16,430 bases of DNA from JACNKV01 sp964645915 (GTDB taxonomy: Bacteria; Fidelibacterota; Marinisomatia; Marinisomatales; JACNKV01): the NCBI GenBank assembly GCA_964645915.1, contig CAZYDH010000030.1, forward strand, positions 1 to 16,430, given 5' to 3'. Under the pieces are notes generated by a model. The model did not search any database, was not told where the DNA came from, and worked only from the letters and a program-made list of their open reading frames with translations. The position numbers and the translations under genes were made by a program. Numbering within the stretch: position 1 is the stretch's first letter; each line of letters starts with the position of its first letter. Below are positions 1-7,473 of this stretch, piece after piece.

Positions 1-367
1 TCCCATCATAGTTCCCCTGAAATTTGGTACTACTGTTACCAATAGGTGAAAAACCTTCATTATTACCAGTAGCCGTTCCATCATTCGTATCGTTGAACTT
101 ATCACCATTGCTGTCATCATCTGTATCATCCCAATACTGAGTTTGGGATGCATCAATATTTGCAGTTTGTTTTAAATACACACCTGAAGCCCAATAATCT
201 GTTACCCCTAAATTTTGACATACATAACTGAGTTCAGCTAAATTTGAAATCAAATAAGGTGCCCCACTTGTACCACTTCCGTTCGGTGGTGTTGCGGTTG
301 TTTGAGCCATTAGATTATCATCAGTTACAAGTAACAATATCAAACTAAATAGTAATACTCTCTTCAT
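1..367 (-). CDS. Secreted GLUG-like repeat protein, 5' part only
   Basis: N-terminal 122 codons of a gene that runs off the left edge of the window; the reading frame is open to base 2. It starts at ATG (365-367). The protein begins with MKR and a hydrophobic stretch (residues 4-14) ending near MAQ, a typical Sec signal peptide with cleavage around residue 21-22. The mature start (GSGTSGAPYLISNLAELSYV) resembles the beginning of bacterial surface proteins whose body is made of GLUG-type repeats, and FSPIGN...FQGNYDG at residues 107-122 matches the usual first repeat of that kind. An Asp/Asn-rich segment at residues 80-104 lies between them. Such proteins are exported, adhesin-like surface proteins; the exact role is unknown. 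The gene is downstream of, and on the same strand as, the GH81 gene, 153 bp away. The repeat assignment rests on one partial repeat, so it is moderate. Confidence 0.7.
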   Translation of the reverse strand, partial: MKRVLLFSLILLLVTDDNLMAQTTATPPNGSGTSGAPYLISNLAELSYVCQNLGVTDYWASGVYLKQTANIDASQTQYWDDTDDDSNGDKFNDTNDGTATGNNEGFSPIGNSSTKFQGNYDG

Positions 368-520
368 GGTTTTTCTCTTTCTCTTTATGAAAACGAACCC
401 AAATTATATATTTGTCTATATTTCTGCCGTCGAGAAAGCATAGAATTTCTCTCTATTCCTCGAGTAGTATATAATGGTCTGCATTATAATCTAATAATGT
501 TTATTCAATGTGAGTTTAGA

Positions 521-3500
521 TTACTTGAGTAAGATCAACTTCTGTGTAGAGACTTGATTGTTCTGGATTAGTTTACAATAGTAAACACCACTTGAAATAT
601 TATCTGCATTCCAAGTAATCATATGTTTACCTGCAAGTTTGTTCTCGTTGATTAAAGTCGTTACCTCTCGTCCCATGATATCATATACAACTAAAGTCAC
701 TTGACCTTCTTCTATTAAATGATATTGAATCGTTGTACTTGGATTAAATGGATTTGGATAAGCAGGAAGTAATGCAAATGTCTCAGGAAGAAGGTCTACT
801 TCATTTGATAATTGTTCATCATTACAGCTTCCTATCTCGTAAGAATGAGGATTATCCGCAGTAGTTCTTTCTAAACCATTATACGAATATGTGTAATAAA
901 ATTGAATTACTTCCCCTTCACTCGCATTAATTTGGAAAGGAACATTCGGTGTCACATAATAACCCGGAGGAATACCACTCGTCGTATAATATAAAATACA
1001 AGTAGGGTTTCCAACATGATCAGCGCTTGGAATAAAGGTTAAGGTAGGATTATTTAAGTCATCCGTAAATTCATATGTATAATCGCCATTTTCCGGACCG
1101 CCTGTACAATCGACTGCCTCTTGTACTTCAATTAAATAAACTTCAGAGATGGACGTTAATCCATCATCATCCGTTGCACGGGCAGTAATTTCATGAACTC
1201 CAACTGTCGCATCGTCCCACTGATAACTGTAGGGAGATGAACTATCTTCACCAATTATTGATTGATTATCAAAAAACTCAACTAATACTATTTCTCCATC
1301 AATATCATAAGCAGAAGCTGTTAATAGTATCGGACTTCCAAAATAATACGTGTCATCTATTTCTGACGTGTTTAACGAAATATTAGGTGGAAACTCTGAA
1401 GAAGAAGACACAAAAACATACACGTAATCGCTTGAAGAATGATCTCCATCATCTACGGTTAATTTAAACTTATATGTCCCTTCAACCAGTTCAAATATCT
1501 CCGGATTATCAATGTATTGATCTGAAAAAGTAACCACAGATGGACCATAGATCTGCTGCCAAAAATAATTTAGTGTACCGGTATCCTCATCGTGACTAAG
1601 ATATCCACTCAAAGTCGCAGTAGTCTCAGGTGTAACGACCAACACATCATCACCCGCATTAGCAACAGGAGGATAATAGTCAAGATCTCTATCAAATGAA
1701 AAAGTCATTTTGCCTAAGTTAAATCCTCCATTGACAAATACAACTCTGATAATATGTTCACCGGTGTTAAATTCAATATCTTCAACATTTTGATTAACCC
1801 AATTATACCAATCACCTGTATTTCCAACAAAAATATCATTACTTATTCTATTCCCATCAATTTCAAAATAGAACGGTCCACCACCACTCGGGATATCGGA
1901 TGCACAGCGAAAACTAAGATCATAATAACCGGGAGTCTCGACAATCACACTGTACTCAACCCACTCACCTGCTTCTATCCATCCAAGCGTTGGACCTTCT
2001 ACATCACTGAAATATTCAACATCCACATATTCATCGGGCCTGTACCCTCCTTCATTATAGGGTGAATTGTCAAAATAAGAAATATTTTGTCCAACTCCAC
2101 CTTCATAAGAATCATATTTTCCCGATTCAATCATCCCCGGTATTTGAAATGGGGTATTCATATAGGGTTGTTGCTCCCCAACTTGGATACTGAAAATGTT
2201 TGTCACCCCAAACTCTGAACCGGAATATATTTTTGCATACATATTATGCATACCCAACGAAAGATTTGTTGCCATAAACTCATACGGATAAGTAACTGTC
2301 TCTCCCAATAATTCCGAACCATCATAATACTCAACCCGACTCACATTCATACTTTCTGTTTGAACCAATAAATTAGCATTTCCATTAATATAGGCTTGAT
2401 TAAATTCAGAAGTGATAGTTCCGGTTATATCTGATCCTCTATTTGTAGCCATTTCTTCAGCAGGTACTTCAAGCTGAAAACCATCTGAAAAGGTGACCGT
2501 TATCGGAAAATCTGAATAGTTATGAGCTACATAGGTTACTTCACCGTTATTATCAAAGCTTGCTGCAATTGGATGATCAGCAGAGACGTTTGATCTAACA
2601 CTTCCTATTGCATTCATACTATGTAACCAGTAATATGTTTGAGCGTCAGAAATACCAAATTTAAGAATCCTGTCAGGATTTGAATCATAAAGGCTTATTG
2701 CGGTTTGCGGATCAATAAACGATAAATATTTCCACATAACATCATGCCATAGATTTGGATTTACCTCATTATAAAGAATTCCGGTATTCGATGCTATTTC
2801 ATCCCACAAAGTCTGTACATAGTTTAAGTTATGCCCCAAATAAAGTGATCCCCCGTGTATTGGATACATCTCGATACCATACGAAGCGGCTATATCGTTT
2901 GTCCAAAAAGTTCCATTGTCATAGGAATTACCCCAGACACGAGAGACTAAACTATATGGATGTGACGGAGCAAAATTTCGATTATACATATCAAACCAAT
3001 ATTCTTCAATGGCGGTTTGTTCAGTCGTATATAAATAGATTCCCAAATCTCTTATTTCAGTATTACCTGTAATACTCCCCCAATGGATTAATGAAGAGTT
3101 AAATTGCATACTCTCTGAAGTAGATTCCTGGTCATTCCCTTGTGGAAAGGTTGCAAAGCCATTCGCCCAACAATGACCTGCATAAGGGCTAAAACTCCGT
3201 AAGAATGGATAGTGTGTGTCATCTCTATTGGATGAAGCTGCATCTCTGACCAAATGATTGACCATTTCACCCCAATCATTTGCCCATCCCGGATAAAATT
3301 GCTCAACAAATGAAGCCGCATGGATAAAATATCCCCAATGGAAATGGTGATCATTAATATTAGAATCTTGTCCGTGTCCTGCAGGATAACCAATTAAAGC
3401 AGACCAAGTACTGTTATAATAAAAAATAAAAGCGACTTCAGAACTACTGGCAGATAGCCAATCTTCTAATCTAGTTTTAATTGTTTCAAGCAGTGTGTCT

Positions 3501-4666
3501 CGTGCTTCTACGTCACCTATTTTATTTGCAATTCTTGCGGTCTGAACTAAACGATTCATAAGTTGACCATCATTATAGGAATCAGTCCATGTTTGCAGTT
3601 CATCATTTTCTATCTGAGAAATTTTATTTTGTAATTCAGCAGGATTGAATCCCGGGCTATAATTCGCTAAAGGTGGGAGCGTAGGTAGAATTCCTTTAAA
3701 AATATTTTCGGTAATGAAAGAGTTTCCATCTAATGTTTTCATCTCACCTCTTACCGTCTCGTAGCTATATTCATTTGGATACTGAGAATCAATTGATAAA
3801 TTATTCCATTGATGGGGCAATAAACCTTGTAATACGTTAGAAAATTGACCCTCTTTTATTTCTACATCGATCAAATATTCTGTTACTAACGATGAACTAT
3901 TTTGATCATAGGTCCAATTAACCGATGTATTCTGTGGGAATACATAAGCATATTTCTGATACTCTGAAGCAATTTCAGATAGATTAGATTGTGACTGAGG
4001 GACCATAGCCATAGACCAATAGTTTTGATTATTTAGTGTTGATGTATACGTCGAACCGTTTTGCTCCCATACACTTCCTTCAGGAGCGTAGATGATAAAG
4101 TCAGCATCATTTCTCGCATCAGCGACTATGATTATTTCATCCATTACTGAAACCTCACCAAGATTAACGGTTACCCTAGCCACATCATCTGTCTCTTTTG
4201 TAAAATAAAGAAAAGGCATACCTATACCGGACGTTGTTTTAAAGGAATGACCATTATTGGACCAATCCATAGTTATCAACCAATCTGAAAAGTCATAAAT
4301 ACTTGCATGACCAGCATTTAATCCTGACACACCAACAATAATCGGTTCTTGATCATCATAAACTCCCCAAGGGATATAGCTAACAACTAACCCTTGATTG
4401 ACTGTTTTCAAGGACATGGGATAATTAAATAAATTACTTACATGATTATTTTTTATAACAGAAGACCACCAATCATTTGTCGGGACATGTCTATTCGCTG
4501 CCGGACCACTGACTTGTGGCTCTCCGGATGGATAACTATTTCTTCCGGCTTCATCAACTCCCGGAAAAACTGTTGTGTAGCTCCCATTTCCTACCGGGAC
4601 TATCTGAGAAAATGCAGAAGTAGTAATAATAAAAATTATCGCTAATGAATTAATTATTTTTTTCAC
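521..4666 (-). CDS. Secreted multimodular GH81 endo-beta-1,3-glucanase with CBM6 and T9SS-type tail
   Basis: Predicted to hydrolyse internal beta-1,3-glucosidic bonds of laminarin/callose-type glucans outside the cell. The 1381-residue protein has a signal peptide (1-20). The GH81 domain (about 40-745) shows the N-terminal PTNDWWSS...NLFNYPMSLK motif and the core NDHHFHWGYFI, GHCWANG and QESTSES. Asp439 and Glu514/Glu518 fit the family's acid and base positions. C-terminal modules follow: an Ig-like domain (about 748-830), a CBM6-type module (838-990, with N-GGYR and GWIEAGEWVEY), a PKD/K319-like domain (999-1087), a second Ig-like domain (1093-1181), an unassigned Cys-containing domain (1187-1281) and a sorting domain (1293-1381, YPNPFNPSTTI...ILLK). 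The tail implies type IX-like export and surface attachment or release. The start codon is GTG, supported by an AGGAAA ribosome site and an immediate signal peptide. A TPR/HTH regulator lies 203 bp upstream on the same strand. Confident for GH81 and the sorting tail; module borders are approximate. Confidence 0.93.
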   Translation of the reverse strand: MKKIINSLAIIFIITTSAFSQIVPVGNGSYTTVFPGVDEAGRNSYPSGEPQVSGPAANRHVPTNDWWSSVIKNNHVSNLFNYPMSLKTVNQGLVVSYIPWGVYDDQEPIIVGVSGLNAGHASIYDFSDWLITMDWSNNGHSFKTTSGIGMPFLYFTKETDDVARVTVNLGEVSVMDEIIIVADARNDADFIIYAPEGSVWEQNGSTYTSTLNNQNYWSMAMVPQSQSNLSEIASEYQKYAYVFPQNTSVNWTYDQNSSSLVTEYLIDVEIKEGQFSNVLQGLLPHQWNNLSIDSQYPNEYSYETVRGEMKTLDGNSFITENIFKGILPTLPPLANYSPGFNPAELQNKISQIENDELQTWTDSYNDGQLMNRLVQTARIANKIGDVEARDTLLETIKTRLEDWLSASSSEVAFIFYYNSTWSALIGYPAGHGQDSNINDHHFHWGYFIHAASFVEQFYPGWANDWGEMVNHLVRDAASSNRDDTHYPFLRSFSPYAGHCWANGFATFPQGNDQESTSESMQFNSSLIHWGSITGNTEIRDLGIYLYTTEQTAIEEYWFDMYNRNFAPSHPYSLVSRVWGNSYDNGTFWTNDIAASYGIEMYPIHGGSLYLGHNLNYVQTLWDEIASNTGILYNEVNPNLWHDVMWKYLSFIDPQTAISLYDSNPDRILKFGISDAQTYYWLHSMNAIGSVRSNVSADHPIAASFDNNGEVTYVAHNYSDFPITVTFSDGFQLEVPAEEMATNRGSDITGTITSEFNQAYINGNANLLVQTESMNVSRVEYYDGSELLGETVTYPYEFMATNLSLGMHNMYAKIYSGSEFGVTNIFSIQVGEQQPYMNTPFQIPGMIESGKYDSYEGGVGQNISYFDNSPYNEGGYRPDEYVDVEYFSDVEGPTLGWIEAGEWVEYSVIVETPGYYDLSFRCASDIPSGGGPFYFEIDGNRISNDIFVGNTGDWYNWVNQNVEDIEFNTGEHIIRVVFVNGGFNLGKMTFSFDRDLDYYPPVANAGDDVLVVTPETTATLSGYLSHDEDTGTLNYFWQQIYGPSVVTFSDQYIDNPEIFELVEGTYKFKLTVDDGDHSSSDYVYVFVSSSSEFPPNISLNTSEIDDTYYFGSPILLTASAYDIDGEIVLVEFFDNQSIIGEDSSSPYSYQWDDATVGVHEITARATDDDGLTSISEVYLIEVQEAVDCTGGPENGDYTYEFTDDLNNPTLTFIPSADHVGNPTCILYYTTSGIPPGYYVTPNVPFQINASEGEVIQFYYTYSYNGLERTTADNPHSYEIGSCNDEQLSNEVDLLPETFALLPAYPNPFNPSTTIQYHLIEEGQVTLVVYDIMGREVTTLINENKLAGKHMITWNADNISSGVYYCKLIQNNQVSTQKLILLK

Positions 4667-4672
4667 GTATTA

Positions 4673-4678
4673 TTTCCT
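4673..4678 (-). promoter_or_regulatory. Ribosome binding site selecting a GTG start for the GH81 gene
   Basis: Reading the minus strand, AGGAAA lies with its AGGA 8 bases before GTG (4664-4666). The next codons begin a canonical signal peptide (KKIINSLAII). No in-frame ATG lies nearby, so GTG is the preferred start. Confidence 0.65.
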
Positions 4679-4697
4679 GTTTAAGTCGTTAAAAACC

Positions 4698-4773
4698 ATT
4701 ACTAATTACTATAAATAATGATCGATACTAGGCGGAAGTTTAATGTGAAAAGTACTAATAACCTATTACTAAT
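4698..4773. promoter_or_regulatory. Cluster of three TACTAAT heptamers upstream of the GH81 gene
   Basis: The plus-strand heptamer TACTAAT occurs at 4700-4706, 4753-4759 and 4767-4773. The first and third copies are extended to the 9-mer ATTACTAAT (4698-4706, 4765-4773). They lie in the 203-bp gap between the GH81 gene and its neighbouring regulator gene, 34 to 107 bp upstream of the GH81 start. Three copies of one heptamer in 74 bp is more than base composition would predict, so they are candidate binding sites for a transcription factor, possibly the adjacent HTH protein. Function is inferred from position only. Confidence 0.35.
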
Positions 4774-4855
4774 GTTGTGCGTTTATTAGATTAAAAACTA
4801 AGCTATTCGTAGAACAATACGTCCCCTCATCTATTGGGATCTGCCAAACTATAAT

Positions 4856-4870
4856 AGATCGTAACGATCT
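4856..4870. repeat. Perfect 7-bp inverted repeat at the end of the regulator gene
   Basis: AGATCGT A ACGATCT is a perfect inverted repeat with a single central base (or a 6-bp stem with a 3-base loop). It overlaps the first two bases of the regulator's TAG stop codon. It could be a weak 3' hairpin for the regulator transcript or an operator-like dyad 190 bp upstream of the GH81 start. No U-rich run follows directly on the minus strand, so an intrinsic terminator is not well supported. Confidence 0.4.
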
Positions 4871-6602
4871 AATTATCCGTTTCGAAAGTCATAAAAAATG
4901 TATTAAGATTCTCGCCTTTGGGAATATTCATTTTTTTCCGCAATCGACTTCGACGGACTTCAACCGCTCGGACAGTTAATCCGGTTAAACTGGATATCTC
5001 TTTTGTTGTCATCTTCATTTTTAAAAACGCACATATTTTCAAATCGGCAGCTGTTAATTCGGGAAATTGCAGAGATATCGTTTTTAATAAATTTGGATAA
5101 GTTGATGTAAACTGTTTTTCAAAATCATTCCACTGGTCATCTGTGTTTTGTATTCCCTCTAGATATGAGATGAGTGGTATAAATTGTTTTCTGTCTTTGA
5201 CCGTTAATAATTTTACTTTATTCTGTAATTCTTTAAGAAAACTATTTAATAAACTATTTTTTTGCTGAATAAGTGTTGCCTTGTTGAGTAACTCATTTTT
5301 TTTGATCTCAATTTCTTTTTGTCTTTGATCTGCTTTTAACATTTCAATATTTAACTTTTGGGATACTATCTCTTCACGACCCTTTGCTAACCTTAGATTT
5401 TGAATATATCGCCGGCTTAACATCCAAAGAAGTAAAATAAGCAGAAATCCTATAATAGCTGAAAGAGCCATATGACTCTGTGCTGTTTTTAACCTTATCT
5501 CTTTTTCTGCCAGTTTTTGTTTATTGTCAGATAGTTCTAATTGGGTCTCGGCACGATTAAACGATTGTTGAAGTTCTGCTTCATATTGTTTGTGTCTTAG
5601 ACTGTCAAGATGATGATAATATCGAAGTGTCTGTGATAAATCTTCTGTTCTTTCAGTTAACTCTATAAGTCGATGAAGAATGAAAATATTATAATCAATT
5701 AGACCATGTTGTTCAGCAACAGGAAGCGCTTTTTGAAGATACAATTCCGAAAGATCTATTTGTTCATTATTTGAATATATTTCAGCAAGTCGGATATACA
5801 ATTGGACTAAGTATTTAGGATGGTATTCACTGATAAAACTCTTTTCAGCGAGTTGGAAATATTCTTCCGCTTTGTGAATATCATTTTTCTTGAAATATAT
5901 TTCTCCAATAGATTGTAGGGACAAACCTTCGATATTCCCTTTTCCCTCAGTCACTCCGATATCTATTATTTTTTCATAATAGTTCATAGCACTTTTTGTA
6001 TCACCGATTTCAAGGGATAAATCACCTAAATATTTATATGAATGTGCTAAAACGTACGGTTCTTTACCGTACTTAGTTCTCAGTCCTAACGCCTCATTGA
6101 ATAGGATCAATGCTTCTCCGTAATTACCTTGTTCTTTCTCAATGAGGGCAAGATTATTCACCGTGGTTGCTTCAGCATATAACACTTCGGTTTCAATAAA
6201 TATTTCGCGAGCAGTTTTATATTTCTCTTTGGCTTGCTCAAACATACGTTGACTAAAATAGATGTTGCCAAGATCGTTATAAAACCAACCCGTTTCTAAT
6301 ATCCGTCCGGAACTGATATAATAATCCAATCCTTTTATATAATATTCCATCGATTGAGCAGGTAATCCCTGCTTATTAAGAACACTCGCTATCAACAAAT
6401 GAGTTTTTGCAATAGTGCTGTCTGGAGACTCACTTGAATAGTCTTCTAGTATTTTAAATCCCATTTTTAGTGCTACGTTCGGTTGAGAATCAATAATGAC
6501 ATCCATAGCCTCAATCATGTTATGAGATTTGGTCACTACAGATTGCATATGAGCGAATGAACATAGTAAGATAGTAAAAAGTATTTGTCTAAGTATTTTC
6601 AT
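4869..6602 (-). CDS. Membrane-anchored TPR regulator with LuxR-type HTH
   Basis: Predicted one-component signal protein: a periplasmic TPR sensor fused through one membrane helix to a cytoplasmic DNA-binding domain. From ATG at 6600-6602 it has 577 residues. A signal peptide or N-terminal anchor (1-20) is followed by a TPR array (about 60-340; for example LGNIYFSQRMFEQAKEKY and IGEIYFKKNDIHKAEEYF). One transmembrane helix (about 378-396, basic RR after it), a long coiled coil (about 400-460) and a C-terminal LuxR/GerE-like HTH (about 514-575, LTAADLKICAFLK...TKEISSLTGLTVRAVEVRRSRLRKKM) complete it. Proteins of this layout are common in Bacteroidetes and relatives as regulators of unknown ligand. 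The frame stays open to a TTG at 6680, but that would add 26 residues before the signal peptide and overlap the end of the SDR frame, so the ATG is preferred. The GH81 gene follows on the same strand, which makes glucan response a reasonable but untested guess. Confidence 0.85.
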   Translation of the reverse strand: MKILRQILFTILLCSFAHMQSVVTKSHNMIEAMDVIIDSQPNVALKMGFKILEDYSSESPDSTIAKTHLLIASVLNKQGLPAQSMEYYIKGLDYYISSGRILETGWFYNDLGNIYFSQRMFEQAKEKYKTAREIFIETEVLYAEATTVNNLALIEKEQGNYGEALILFNEALGLRTKYGKEPYVLAHSYKYLGDLSLEIGDTKSAMNYYEKIIDIGVTEGKGNIEGLSLQSIGEIYFKKNDIHKAEEYFQLAEKSFISEYHPKYLVQLYIRLAEIYSNNEQIDLSELYLQKALPVAEQHGLIDYNIFILHRLIELTERTEDLSQTLRYYHHLDSLRHKQYEAELQQSFNRAETQLELSDNKQKLAEKEIRLKTAQSHMALSAIIGFLLILLLWMLSRRYIQNLRLAKGREEIVSQKLNIEMLKADQRQKEIEIKKNELLNKATLIQQKNSLLNSFLKELQNKVKLLTVKDRKQFIPLISYLEGIQNTDDQWNDFEKQFTSTYPNLLKTISLQFPELTAADLKICAFLKMKMTTKEISSLTGLTVRAVEVRRSRLRKKMNIPKGENLNTFFMTFETDN

Positions 6603-6669
6603 AGAATAATAGTAATGATATTCGGTAATATGTTCCCATAGGAGATTTGTTACTTGAGTAAAATGGTTT

Positions 6670-6792
6670 TCATGATTCAATTAATCGTTTTATTGATTCA
6701 TTGCCAATATACATACATTGTGATTTCCTTGAATTTGGGTTATTGATGATGTTTTCAACATCAATGACCATCGCTGACGCTAACATATCCAC
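6670..6792 (-). pseudogene. In-frame C-terminal remnant of the TIP30-like SDR behind a TGA
   Basis: Directly after the TGA at 6793-6795, the same frame continues for 40 codons to a second TGA (6670-6672). The translation contains VDMLASAMVIDVENIINNP and ends MYIGNESIKRLIES. This fits the expected C-terminal part of TIP30-like proteins, where a V-x-x-V-A-x-AM segment, a turn and a final helix follow the FxPG motif. With the stop ignored, the product would be 226 residues, the usual family length. No frameshift is needed. If the stop is genuine, this segment is not translated without read-through. Confidence 0.65.
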
Positions 6793-7350
6793 TCATAGCC
6801 CAAACCCTTTAGATTCCAGATATTTGTTAACAAAAGTCTTTTCTCCTTGTAAACGAATCAGCATTCCGGGTTTAAAAACTGAAACCGATTTAAACTGATA
6901 TTCAGATATTACTGTTTGTTCCTTTAGACCCATCGTCTTCATATATAAAAGCGGATGGATCCAATTTAACGCCCATATCTTATGATCTGCTCCCTTGGCT
7001 GATATAAGAGATGCATAGGGTATTTTTGCTTTTTCCGCCATTCGTGCTGCTTCTCGTGAGATCCCATATTCAATGTTGATAAATGGCTTTGCTCCTCCTG
7101 CAAGGTGTCTTGTTGTTCCAATACAATTAAAATACACATCATGTCCCTGCCAATATTTTTCTGTTGGAGTTAAGTCAAAGAGTGATTCAATAACGACATC
7201 TTTCAATTTTTTATGTGTTATTCCATTTAATACTGCAGTTCTTCCTATTGACGTGACTGATGTACAATTTTCATTATTCAAAAGTTGATGAATAACGTGC
7301 TGTCCTGTAGCTCCGGTTCCCCCAATAATAATCGCTTTAAATTTTTTCAC
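6793..7350 (-). CDS. TIP30/HTATIP2-like atypical short-chain dehydrogenase, C-terminus cut by in-frame TGA
   Basis: Putative NAD(P)-binding oxidoreductase of the atypical SDR group related to TIP30/HTATIP2; its substrate is unknown. The 185-residue product has a Rossmann motif GGTGATG (residues 10-16), CIGTTRHLAGGA (76-87), SLISAKGAD (114-122) and SVSVFKPGML (155-164), all in the family's order. The residue four after Tyr136, where the family usually has the active-site Lys (YxxxK), is Met140. The start is GTG (7348-7350); no better ATG is present. The frame stops at TGA (6793-6795), about 40-50 residues short of family length, and the same frame then continues with 40 family-like codons (separate entry). 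The gene may therefore be a recent nonsense mutant, a read-through gene or a sequencing error. It is divergent from the plus-strand island across 123 bp and lies upstream of the TPR regulator on the same strand. Confidence 0.75.
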   Translation of the reverse strand: MKKFKAIIIGGTGATGQHVIHQLLNNENCTSVTSIGRTAVLNGITHKKLKDVVIESLFDLTPTEKYWQGHDVYFNCIGTTRHLAGGAKPFINIEYGISREAARMAEKAKIPYASLISAKGADHKIWALNWIHPLLYMKTMGLKEQTVISEYQFKSVSVFKPGMLIRLQGEKTFVNKYLESKGFGL

Positions 7351-7397
7351 AAATTACTTCTCTTTTATTTAATTATGATTACAAGGTACACAATTAA

Positions 7398-7409
7398 TTG
7401 GTTAACCAA
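7398..7409. promoter_or_regulatory. 12-bp perfect palindrome in a divergent intergenic region
   Basis: TTGGTTAACCAA is a perfect 12-bp palindrome, located 48 bp from the GTG of the SDR gene and 64 bp from the ATG of the cysteine-rich protein gene. Its place between divergent genes suggests a dimeric repressor site; the factor is unknown. Confidence 0.35.
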
Positions 7410-7422
7410 AAGAACACTTTCG

Positions 7423-7444
7423 ATAAATTAGGAATAAATTAGGA
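7423..7444 (+). repeat. Tandem duplicate of an 11-bp unit before the plus-strand island
   Basis: ATAAATTAGGA occurs twice in perfect tandem (7423-7433 and 7434-7444), ending 29 bp before the ATG at 7474. An 11-bp period is about one helical turn, so two protein subunits could bind on the same face; it may equally be a chance slippage duplication. Confidence 0.5.
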
Positions 7445-7473
7445 ATTTATGATGGTGATGAGTACATTCATCT

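Noticed and set aside
432..451. Hairpin GAGAAA ... TTTCTC between the GH81 gene and the GLUG-like gene
   Set aside because: Only six pairs with an eight-base loop and no U-run in either direction; not distinguishable from chance in AT-rich DNA.
1754..2065. Plus-strand 103-codon frame inside the GH81 gene
   Set aside because: Entirely antisense to the CBM6 module, with no ribosome site or family features.
6603..6680. Extended start of the TPR regulator at TTG 6680
   Set aside because: It would place 26 residues before a clear signal peptide and overlap the 3' end of the SDR frame; ATG 6602 gives a normal exported N-terminus.
6793..6795. TGA as selenocysteine or as a reassigned sense codon
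   Set aside because: No SECIS-like hairpin was recognised right after it, the SDR family does not use Sec there, and no other gene in the window has an in-frame TGA.
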